Below the pieces are notes generated by a model. The model was not told the origin of the DNA. It ran no database searches and saw nothing but the letters and a program-made list of their open reading frames with translations. Both the position numbers and the translations under genes were made by a program. From Hyperoodon ampullatus (Eukaryota > Chordata > Mammalia > Artiodactyla > Ziphiidae), in assembly GCA_949752795.1 (NCBI GenBank), contig OX457061.1, positions 6,073,239 through 6,137,238 of the forward strand: a stretch of DNA of 64,000 nucleotides, given 5' to 3'. Within the stretch, counting starts at the first letter, position 1, and each line of letters starts with the position of its first letter. Positions 11,868-23,000 of the stretch are shown piece by piece.

Positions 11868-13200
11868 GAAAGTGGGAGTGCCCTGGGGAAGATTCAGTTG
11901 GGGCTGTTGGTGGGAGTCAGGAGTCCCCGTCTAACCATTAACCCGTCACCTATCAAGCAAGTGACTGGGCCATGTTCCCTCTGGGCATCCTTTTCTCCAT
12001 CTGTAAAATGCACACAGAGATTCCTTCTCCATTCACCCCAGCATTGCTGGAAGGCTCCGTTTATGAAAGCTGATGGTCATTCATACCTTAGTGGGAAATA
12101 ACTCAGCTTTCCTTGCTGCCCAGATGAGAGACGGGGATGCTAAGGGGTAGGTGACAGAGTCACACTGACCAAAGACAGCGGGAAGAAAGGATCCCTCCCC
12201 TCCAGAACCACGTGCAAGAGAGACAGACAGCCTCCTTCTGCCAGACTGTGTTGAGGGACAGCTGGCAGGGGCTGCAGGCAGCCCAGGCAGGAGAGCAGGG
12301 AAAGGGTCAGGGGGAGTGGGAGGAAAAGCAGCGCTGGGCTTCTCAGGAGTCCTGTCCCAGCACACTGGAGACAGGTCAATACATACATAGACATTCTAAT
12401 CGTGTCCCTCCCCAGCTCCCCCTGTCAAAGCCAAGAACCCTAAGGATCTTCCCCAACCCGCTTACCTTTCTAATCACACCTCCCTCTTCCTTCCCCCCAC
12501 CGACCCCCAGCTCCAGCTACCCCCCCCCACCTCCTTGCCAGACCTCCACCCCAGAGCATCCTCCTGCCAGAGAGCCCTGGTATTTGCTGTTCCCTCTGCC
12601 AAAACACCCTTCCTGCAGATGTCTGTCCCTCACCTTCCTCAGCACGTCTGCTCCCGTGCTGACGGCCTATTAAAAACTGCCCCCCTAACCCGCACTTCCC
12701 AACCTAGGTTTTCTCCCCAGCACCCTCACTGACGGACAAGTACACATTTCACTCTTCATTTCCTTGCTGTTTATAAACCCTTCGCCCCGAAGAACATAAG
12801 CTCACAAGCACAGGGATTTTCACGTTCACTGCCTGGCACATAAGCAGGACCTAATGAATCTTTGGTGGATGACGGAATGATTAAATTTAATTACTTCATT
12901 AAATATAATTAGGAATTATTCTTAATTAAGCATTACTTTTTGCTCCCCTAGATAGCTGCTGTCTGTGTGATAAATTTCCTTCTCATTTAATTCTCCCACA
13001 GCCCTGCGGGTGGGGACACTGTCGCATTTTTATATTTTTGGATGAGTAAACTGAGCCCAGAAAGGTGCCAGAGCCACCCTGCGAATAAAGAGCAAAGGCT
13101 CCTGGACTCCTCCTCTGGTGCTCCTGGACCAGAAGGGTGGTGGTCTCCCTCCCAGCCAAAGCCCCTCCTTACCAAAGCAAAATAACTGGATCAAGAAATC
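11868..13200. other. Intergenic, no gene recognised
   Basis: A pyrimidine-rich, L2-like segment lies at about 12400-12680 and a MIR-like segment at about 12960-13075, with an AT-rich patch at 12880-12950. No supported exon. Confidence 0.45.
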
Positions 13201-13204
13201 GAAT

Positions 13205-13706
13205 TGGTAAAAGCAAACGTTTTTATAGTATACACACACACACCGGGTTCAGCATGACAGTGCCAGGTATGGGCGGGTCACAGTTCCTGCCGTCACCACA
13301 GGGTAGGGTCCGCCCCTCCCCTCGGGTGTCTTGGTGCCCTGTGTCCCGAGCCAGTTTCCCCTGGGGCTTGGGGCAAGCCTGGAGAAGCTGGTCAGGCTTC
13401 ACCCCAACCCTTTGCCCTTTGCCACCTGAGGGCAGCCATTGTCACCTGCCTGCCGGGCTCCACCCCCACGGGGGGGCGGGGGAGTAGGGGGAGCTCGGGT
13501 TCCCGCTGTCCCGGGGTCAAGGCTGCGCTGCGCGCAGGGTCGTGTTTGCTGCAGGTCTCGCTGACGCACAGGGACAGGAGAAGATGACGTCGCTTGCCAC
13601 AGCAGGTGGCGTGGGCAAGGGCCACCTGGGCGGGGCGGCCGGGGCCTCTCCACCCCCCCTCCCCGGAGGTCGCTGGCCCCAAAGCCGCTGCCCATGACCG
13701 CAACCC
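13205..13706 (-). other. HMCN2: HMCN2 3' untranslated region (extent inferred)
   Basis: The sequence after the stop continues for about 480 bases to a candidate poly(A) signal near 13222. No splice donor was needed to explain it. The far end is inferred, not seen directly. Confidence 0.5.
13222..13227 (-). promoter_or_regulatory. Candidate HMCN2 poly(A) signal (TATAAA variant)
   Basis: On the minus strand TATAAA lies about 480 bases after the stop and is followed by T-rich and GT-containing sequence. No canonical AATAAA was seen between the stop and this site. TATAAA is a known weaker variant. Confidence 0.4.
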
Positions 13707-14052
13707 TCAGTAGGGGTAGGGGGACACGGCGATGAGCAGGACGAAGACGCTTTGGTGGCGCGGCGCCGCGGCGCGCACGGTGAGCCGGTAGAGGCCCGCG
13801 CGGGTGAGCGCGCGGCGGGTGTAGACCGCGCCGCGGCCGGCGCGCAGCGGGCGCAGGGCGAAGGGGCTGCGCGGGTCGGGCTCCAGCACGCTAAGCTCCG
13901 TGCGGTTGGCGGGGACGCCGGCCTCGGAGAAGGCGGCCAGGCGGACCACGTCTTGGAGGGCGCGCACGCCCAGGGGCAGCGGCAGCAACTTGTACTGCAG
14001 CGTGGAGGGGCCGCCCGCGCTGCAGTCCTGCGAGCAGCGCCGGAAGCACGTC
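13707..14052 (-). CDS. HMCN2: HMCN2 window exon 50: fibulin-type C-terminal module and stop
   Basis: Residues 2486-2599 and the TGA stop (13707-13709). It begins [20 protein letters not shown], contains [20 protein letters not shown] with one N-glycosylation sequon, and ends [14 protein letters not shown]. The exon is extremely GC- and CpG-rich, especially at 13755-13900. Acceptor CCGCAG, entered with one base of a split Gly codon. Confidence 0.95.
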
Positions 14053-17000
14053 CTGCGGGCGGGACAGACCGACGGACTCTGGGTTGCCATCTGAGCGTGC
14101 CCGGTCGCATAAACCGGATCTCACCCCCGACCCCCGAAGTTCAGCCATGTGCCGACCCCCCACTCCACGCGCCCTGTGCCTCTCCACAAGTGCCACTGTT
14201 AGCCCATTTTAGAGAGCGGCAAACTGAGGCCCCAGGAAGCCAGAGACGTGCCCTTTCCCATCCGAGCAGGTCCCCCCCATAGGTGATAAAATTTACAGAC
14301 CTCCAGGTCCCCCGCAGCCCCAGAGCTGAGTCACGGGCTCTGGATTTGGGGGGGTGGGGTTATGCTCAAAGACTCGTGCTCAGCCTTGCCAAGGGTGCCC
14401 ACTCCCTCTCTCCCCCCCACATCAGCCTAGGCTTCCTGGTTAGTAGAGTCCGGGGCAAGTCGCCACCCCAGGATCCTTTCCCTAACAGCTGCAGCTGGTG
14501 CCAGCCAAGGTCCGTCCCCATGTCTGTGCGTGTTTAGGAGTGTCTGTAGCCACAGTGAGAGAAATGTATTTTGTGTTTGTGTAGCTGCGCATGTCTGAGC
14601 CCTGGGGTTGTGTGTGGGATACTGGGTGGGATTTATGCGCCTGCACGTGTGTTCCTGGGTCCAGAGTTTCCTGAATGTATGCATGTGTTCCCAAGTGTCC
14701 CTGTGTGTCCATCTCCCAGCACCCCTCCCTCCCTCCAGTTCTCTCCCGACTCTGGTGTCTCCCAGCCCCCGGTGCTCCATGCATGGCCCAAGCATCACTG
14801 TGCAGGAAATGATACTGCCCAGGTGAGCTCACACCCCAAGTGGCTGCAGGAAAGTGCTTGAGGGCACACTGCCCCGTGAGCTCAGGGGCCCCGCCCAGGA
14901 GTCCTGGAAGGGTTGACCCACTGACCCTAAGAGGGTCTCTGCCCGAGACGGGGCCTTCCTGGAGGCCCTCCTTCCTCCTTCTGGCTATACAGGAGCCAGA
15001 GTGTCGGCTGCCCAGATCCTGGCAGGGAATCCTCCCCATTCATCCCCCAGCCAGCTCAGCCCTTACCCAGGGCTGGAGCCCTGCCGGAAGGTGGCAGGAC
15101 ACGGCGTGTTCACACACTGGTAGCTGCCGCGGGTGTTGAAGCACATCTGGCTGGGCCCGCACTCGATGCTGTCCTCCTGACACTCGTTGATGTCTGGGCG
15201 GGGAGGTAGGTGAAGAGATGGGGGGTGAAAAGATGGAGCAAAGTGGGGAGGGGCCAGGGAAGGCGTGGGGGAGGGTTAAGTGGGAGAGAGATGCCTTCCG
15301 AGGGCAGCAAGGTGCACGGCCCCTTCCCCGGTCCCCAGCCAGCCTGACCCATGACAGCCCAGGTGGCAGTCTCCTAGCACCTCCCCGTTTCCCCAGGTGG
15401 GCACTCTGAGGACCTCCTGAGCCTAGAGCTGGGGTGGAGAGGCTGGGGGAGATGAGGGCTGCCCTCGGACCCAGAGCAGCCACTGCCCATGATCCTTCTC
15501 TGCCCCCCGTAGGAGCCCCACTCTCTCAGGGGACATTCACTGACCCCCGTGACAGAGAGGGAGGGATGGAGACTGGCAAGGCAGACATGATTCCTGGTTT
15601 ACAGGGAAGAAGCAGCATGACTGGCCGGACCCCAGAGCACCTTAGTTAGGGAAAATGCACTTGGCCTGGGAGTTGGAGGACTTCCCTGCTACTCCCAGCA
15701 GCAGCTGCCTTGCTGCGAGCACCAGTTCTGTGCCCGCCCTCCACACGTCTCTTCCCAGCATTTAGGGGAGGGCTCTGTTAGCCCCATCTCACCAGGAGAC
15801 TGAGGCACAGAGAAGTGAAGTGAGTTGCCCAGTGACACACAGCAGAGCAGCAGTCGACCCCCAGGGCTGTTTTCAGAGCCTGCCCATGCAGTTTCTGAGC
15901 TCCTGCTTGGAGTGTGGGTCCCGGCCTGGCTCTGGCCACCTGGGGGTGGCACTTACCCCCTCCCTGCCCCTCCCTCACATGAGATGGTTGGGAAGGGGCT
16001 GGAGAGAGCAGACTGGGTGAGAGAAGCCCCCTCCTGCTTACCCTGGCAGTTCTTGCCGCTGGGGAGGAGGCGGTAGCCAGCGGGGCAGAGGCACTGGTAG
16101 CTGCCCTCGGTGTTTCGGCAGGCGTGCTGGCACAGGTTCCTCACCCGGCACTCGTCCAGATCTGGCTCGGGGCATGGGAGTGGGGTGGGGGGGATGGGGA
16201 CAGAGAAACACTGCGTCACAGATGCCCAGGTGGCCACACGACTAACCGCAGGGCTCAGGACAAGCCAGGGAAGTCCCTGCCTTAGGCACCCGGGCCTTCT
16301 CCCTGCCCTGCCCCACCCAACCATGGATTGCGAGGTTAGGAGAGTCCCTGGGCTTGATGCGCACCAAGGCATGGGGGGTGGAGACAGCGCTTCCAGGACA
16401 CCCTCTGCCCAGGTGGCAACGCTGAAGCACATCCGCCCTCCAGGCTACCCTCCCCCTTTGCACCTCTGCAGCCCGGCGCCAGTCTCCGCAGGGCCCAGGG
16501 ACTCTCCTCGACACCCCCTGCCCCTGTCGCACCCCCCAGTCCCTGTTCACATTCTCATGTCAACCTGGAACATACTCCTTCCCTCCCTGGCTGCTTCACC
16601 TCTGCACACCAAGAGGAATGTTCTCAAAGTGGGTTCCTGGGAACCTCTGCCCTCCCTCTGGGTAAAGTGTCCTGAAGTCAAATGGTTTGGAAAGGACTCC
16701 ATCCGCTTTGGAAGCCCCTTGCCGATGAGCACAGCCAGGACTCCAAGAAACCTCGTAGCGAGGAGGCTTCCGTCTGCCTGCACCGCCTACCCCGCTTGCC
16801 TGTGAACCCTGGGTTTCTGAACACGGGTGTGGTGCCCACACGCCCAGCCCAGGAGCCTGAGACAACATAGCGGGGTGTGTCCCCGGTGGGCACGGCTGGG
16901 GCTCCGTCTTACCCGTGCAGACGCCATTCTGCCGGATGAAGCCAGGCGGGCACCAGGCCCGGCCCACGCTCAGGGCTCTGGGGCCCGGTCGGAGGGAGAC

Positions 17001-20000
17001 CCAGGCGTGGTAGGACCCACTGGGGACGGGGGCGCGGGGACGCAGCCAGGCCACCAAGGGGTCCCAGTGGCTGACGGTGGTCACGTTTGGTCCACTGCGC
17101 TCCAGCGGGGTGCAAGTCCTGCCGTCTCGGAGGAGGGTCTGGCCTGGCGGGCACAGGCAGCGGTAGCTGCCCTGGAGGTTGTGGCACTGGTAGGCACAGC
17201 TCTGGGGCAGCTGCTGGCACTCATTGATATCTGGAGAGGAGCAGAACCAGGCAGGGTGCCAAGGTGGCTCAGGGCGCACTGCAGCCACTCCACCGGGCTC
17301 CAGCCGCCTCCGCTGCTCTCCGGAGCTCCCCAGAATCCAGCTGCCTCACCCGCTGCACACAGGCCTGCCCCCAAGCCCTCCCTCTCCTGGACCACCCCCA
17401 GCCGCCTCTCCCACTCCAGCCTCTACTGCTCAGAGAGGCCCCCCACCCCACCCCCAGCTCTGAGCTCCGGACCCCAGTGTCCCTCAGCACCCCTCCCTTC
17501 AGCCTCCTGGTGAGGTCCATTCCACCTGCAAAGCCTCTCTGAGACCCACCCACTTCTCTCCACCCGCCTCCTCCTCCTGGGCTCCCAGGGAAGGTGACCT
17601 TGCTGGGCAGGGGGTGAGGTTTCGGTGGGAAACATCAGGCAAAGCACGGATCAGGCACATGGTGGGCACGCAATCGGTGTTGGCTGCTGTTCTATTCACA
17701 GAACTCAGTGTCACCCCTGTCATAACCGATCCCTGCCTGTGAGCTGTGGGTGCTGACCAGGGTCCCAGGGAGGGGGTGGCTCTCCCCATACCTAAGCAGG
17801 GCAGGCCGGGGCCCTGGACCCGGTACCCCCTGGGGCAGCCGCAGCGGTGCCCGCCTGGGGTGTTCTCACAGATCTGGCTGTAGTGACACTCATCTGTCTG
17901 CTCCAGACACTCGTCCACATCTGGAAAGGCAGGGGCAAGGGTGGGGGGCGCTGAGCCCACAGTCCCTCCCCCTAGGACATACCATGCGTCTCTGCGTCTG
18001 GGCCTCATCCCCATCCCCATCTTCAACTTCAGTGCCACCGGGAGGAATGCCAGCGTTTGCAACCACCCTTCCTAATTATACCAGCTTTGGAGGGTAAGAA
18101 GGTTCTGGGTCCAAAAGAAGAAAGGGGCTTAAAAGGTGGGCTTTGGAGGCAGAGTCCTGGGTGTGGACTCAGCTCTGCCATGTCTCTTGATCCTTGAGCC
18201 AGTAACTCTCCCTCTCTGAGCCTCAGTTTCCTCATCTGTAAAAAGGGGTCACGATAGGACTCCTTCATGGGATCATGGGGAGAAAACTGGATCATGCACA
18301 TGAAGGGCTTAGGACCCTGGTATATGGGCCGGGCTCAAAAACTGGTGAGAAGGAAGGGAGGGAGGGCGGGAGGAAGGCAGGAGGAGCCTAGAAATGGGAT
18401 GAAATGGGACGACTGCCTCTTCTGAGTCCAAGTTTACCACGCTCTCCCCCTCCACTGACGGCCTCTCTTGGGGAAACCAGGAGGACCCACAGTCATGAAA
18501 GCCTAGAATTCTAGAACAGGAAGGACCCTAGAGGTCACCCATCCAGGGGTGGCACCTAGGTTTTGTCTCAAAGGCCCACTGCAACTGATTCATAGTAGCC
18601 ACTGTAGCTGGAGAAGCTGTGTTGAGAAGGATTCAGAGGCTGTGTGTGGGCTGGACCATGATCCACGAGGGGAAAGAGGAGAAGTGGCAGTAGATGTAGC
18701 ACATGTTTGCCATCCCTGACCTGGTCCCCCTTCATCAGACAGATAAGAAAACTGAGACCCAGAAAGGAAAAGACACTTGCCAAAGGGACTCAAGTCACCA
18801 GCAGCCAGGCTGGGTCAGGACTCAGACCTCCTGAGCCCAGCTCAGGCTTTCTCCCTGGCCTCACTCGACTCCTTCTGCCAAGAGAGTTCCGGTTTCCCTG
18901 CAGGCCCAGCGTCCCAGTGACACACAGCATGCCCTCTGCTGAACCCTGGCAACCACTGGGTTCCCGGGAGTCAGGACAGCCCGGCACCATGCCCCTGTCA
19001 CCTTCACAACCGGCTCCATCAGTGGCCACCCGGAAGCCAGGCCTGCAGTTAGGGAGGCAGCGGTAGGACCCCAGCAGGTTCACGCAGCGCTGTCCCTCTC
19101 GGCAAGGATCGGCCTCCCAAGCACACTCGTCCACATCTGTGGGGGGAACGGGGGCAGGGGCTGCATGAACACTTGTCCCCAGGCCCAGCCTACCCACACA
19201 GGCTTCGTCCTTAGGCCCAGAAGCCCCTGGCAGGAAGGTCCCCACCCCTCCTGCTAGCTTTGTCCATCATCTCCGCAGCCCCAGAAACACAGAGCCTCCT
19301 CTGAGGGACCCGGAGGCCCTGGCCTGTAGCATCTGAAGTGAGGCTGCACACAATGCCCTTTGGGTGCCCCAAAGAGACTTGGCCACACGAGGCCCCACTG
19401 GTGGGATGGAGGGACACAGGTGTGGGATCAGAGTCCAGACAGCGTCTCGGGGTCAGATTTATCGTCCAGCAGCTTCATTATGGGGGAAGCAGGGCAAGAG
19501 GCCAGATGGGTATCAGCTCACTTCCAAGCCCGGTGGACTGGAAATGCCCGCTGAGGGCTGGGAAAGCTTCAGCGGGTGTGCGTGCCGTGAGCACGTGGTG
19601 GCCACATGCATGTCTTTAGAGATCCCTATCGCCCGTCAGTACTTGAGCCTCTCCCCTGTGTGGCCCTCAAAATAAGAAGTTCTCAGTGGGAACAGGGCAT
19701 GGGAACCCTTAGGTTCATGTCCCCTGAGGGATGTGCCCCCTGGCCAGGGTCCCAGCCCCGGAATCTCCCTGAGCACACCTGGGCCAGGTCCAAGATGAGC
19801 CTCTCCACCTGGGGCCCACTCACCTCTGCAGGTCCTTTCATCCCTGGCCAGGGTGAAGCCAGCTGGGCAGGAGCAAGAGAAGCGGCCGGGCACATTGCGG
19901 CAGGAGTGGGCACAGGGGCTGGGACTGCCCGAGCACTCGTCCCTGTCTGCGGGCAGGGGGAGAGGTCCGGTGGTCGGCGCTCACAGGCCCTCCAGCCCTC

Positions 20001-23000
20001 CGTCCCTCCCAGGCTGAGGCCTCCCTCGTCCCTGCCGGGGTAGGGAGGTGTGCTCACCCACGCAAAACTCTCCCTGGGTGTCCAGCTCAAAGCCCTCTGG
20101 GCAGCCGACGTCATTCTCTTCTGCTAGGCAAAGGGGAGAGACCCTGAGGACACGAGGGCCCCAGTGCCCAAGGCGCCCGGGGATAGAGAGCCCAGGCCCA
20201 TGTGGGGGCCCTGGCAGCATCTGGCTGGGGCAGTGGAGGGTGGAGACAGGATGGGGGCCTCACCAGCTCGCAGGGCCGTGGAGAGCTGGAAGCGCAGGGC
20301 CTTGGCCTCGGGGTCGAAGGCCGAGCTGATAGCGGAGGCCCGCAGATGCTGCACAAGCTGGGGCTGGGGGCCCTGGGCCGCGTCGTACCGGATGCTGTGG
20401 TTGCCGCGCAGGAACGAGACAAGGCTGTCCTGCAGGAAGCTCTGCGTGGAGCCCACAAAGAGCCGGCCGGGCCCCGTCTGCACATACTGCTCCTGGAAGT
20501 CCTGCAACAGGCCGGTGGGGAGGAGGACATCACGGTATCAACTTCCAAGGGGTGAGGGACCCTCAGCCTCCAGTGGGGATGCTGGGGTGTGGGCCTGGTG
20601 GGCCTTTCAGCTCTTCTTCCAACCAGCTGAGCACCCTTGAGCTGTCTGCGAAGCTGGGCCAGAGCATCCTCCTGCTGTGGGGTTAGTCCTCCCCTCAGCC
20701 CAGCCAGGCCACGCCCCAGACCCTGCTGGGGAGTCAGGAAGGAAAGTGGGCCCGGCTGCTCGGGGAGGGTTGGGGCAGGACATGCCAGTGTCTCGCGCGC
20801 GCACCCCATCTGCACACCCCAGGGCTCTCCCCCCACCTGCACTTGCAGATCTGCGTCCGCCAGGCTCTCGGGGACGATGCCATTGACCACCACGTCGACG
20901 AGTAGGAAGCCATTGGGATCCAGGCCCCGGGCCACCTGGGTCATCGTGAGCAGCTCCCCTGCAATCCATCCCCACCCAGCCTGGAGTCACCTCGGGGGAG
21001 AGGCCCTGGGCTCAGACCTCAGCCCCACCTGGCCCACCTCGGGGAGACCCCCGCTCACCCGTGGCAAACTCCACATGCGACTCCTGCTGGAAGCGGCCGC
21101 CCGTCAGGGAGTGGCCGTTCAGGGCATCTCCACTCTCTCTGGCCAGAGCCCAGTAGATGGGGGCGATGGTGACCACGAGCACCCGCATCAGAGGCCCTGG
21201 ACGGGGTGGACACAGAGGCTGGGTTAGAGCCAGGTCCCGAGGGCAGCCGCTCTCCTGCTCAAGGTCCCTCTGCAGCTCCCTACTGCCCGAGGAGAGCTCA
21301 GCCCCTTCCCTCCCTACCCAGGCCTAGCCCGTGATTGCCTGCGCCAGGAATTAGATCAGAAGGTGGGAAGCGGTGAAGACAAAAACTACTTCGTGGGCTT
21401 CCCTGGTGGCGCAGTGGTTGAGAGTCCGCCTGCCGATGCAGGGGACATGGGTTCGTGCCCTGGTCCGGGAAGATCCCACATGCCGCGGAGCGGCTGGGCC
21501 CGTGAGCCATGGCCGCTGAGCCTGCGCGTCCGGAGCCTGTGCTCCGCAACGGGAGAGGCCACAACAGTGAGAGGCCCGTGTACCGCAAAAAAAAAAACCC
21601 CCCAAAACCCCAAAAAAACCTACTTCGTGGGGTAGTTGTGAAAATTAGCAACATATATTTATACAAAGAAGTGCCTTTAATATTCAACTGAATTCAATAA
21701 ATATTGAGGGCTACTGGGTCACCACAGAGCATGGGACTGCATCGACCATCACTACATACATGCTGGACCAAGCAGAACATCAACTGTCTCCTAACCTGCA
21801 GACACCTTCCAGAAGAGCCTGGGAGAGGGAGGATCGTTCTAAACCACTGACTTGGAAAAAAGAGCCCAAAAGTGCCCTGGACATGGATTCTCAGACCTTC
21901 CCATGATGCCCAGCCCTCCTCTCAGGCCAGGTGGGGCCTGGGACTGGGGAAGGGGCAATGCTGTTTGCTTGGGACCAGGGATGGTCCAGCTTCTCAGCCA
22001 AACTGCTGGCTCAGAAGAGGTACCAGAGGGCTGATGTTCACGGGAGCCAGCTGTGCCCCTGTCCCTGGGAGCAGAAACTTCTCGGCCTCCCTGTGCCTCT
22101 GCTTCCACTAAACAGAGCCAGGCATGCCCGGCCTGGAGCCAGATGCTTCTCTATGGTTCCTGCTCCTGAAGCTGGAAGCAGCAGCCACACCTGGGCAGTG
22201 TCTCACTTCACTCCCTCTCTGCCAACAGCCAGCCCGGAGTGACCCCCCACCACCACAAGCCAGAGTCCCCTGACCTCCCACTGCTCACACAGTCTGTGGT
22301 CGAGGGCAGCTCTGGAGGAGCTGCTTTTAGCAAAGCCCCTGTCAACACTGCCCTCTCCCTGCTCTGGACCCCCATGAGGGGATGCAGGACCCCCCTGGGC
22401 AGGGTGAGACGGCAGGGTCCATTACAGCAGCGTCTGTAATGTCTCTCCAGAACATTCCATTTGCTTAGGACACACTATTTTATGAATCTGTTTGACAGAG
22501 GACATTTCTTGGTTCTCTGGGCCTTCTAGCTAATTTTATTCTCCACGTTTCCCCTTTTCTGTCCCCTGCAGCCCATATCCCTTACTCCTTATTAGCGATC
22601 CCTTCACTTCGGTAGCAGCTCTTGCCTTAACAGTGGGAAAAAAAACCTCACATAGCAATCAGTGGTTTCAAAAGTCACAATCTGACCCTGCATTCACATA
22701 ATACTGGTAATTTCGCACTCTCGGGCTGATCTTAAATGCAGTTATTTTGTTTGGTTGGGGGCTGTGGGGTGGAGAGGAAGTGGCCTGCACCTCGATCCAC
22801 TTTGGCTCAGACTCAGCTCAGGTCGGAGGGTCCCCAGACGCAGGAGATGCTCTGGCCCCCACTTACCCACACTCGCCGGGATGTGGCTGATGCTGCCGCA
22901 GATGGTGGTGACCCCAGAACGTGCCTCCTGTTGCACGCTGGTGTTGAGGACAGCCATACCAAATTTCTGCCCATTGATCACCCCAAACATGCTGCCCCGG

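Noticed and set aside
13752..14282. A 176-codon open frame on the plus strand
   Set aside because: It is the mirror of the GC-rich last HMCN2 exon; its predicted protein is low-complexity Ala, Arg and Gly and resembles no known family.
19338..19675. Three overlapping plus-strand frames in the intron between EGF exons 44 and 45
   Set aside because: No splice sites, domains or conservation evidence; they lie opposite intronic sequence of HMCN2.
20111..20944. A 277-codon open frame on the minus strand
   Set aside because: It starts inside the G2 exon at 20837-20958 and then runs out of frame through introns and the next exon.
21363..21691. Open frames over the SINE copies, found again at 28620, 40810, 44349 and 51096
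   Set aside because: They arise from the CHR-2 SINE sequence itself and recur at each copy.
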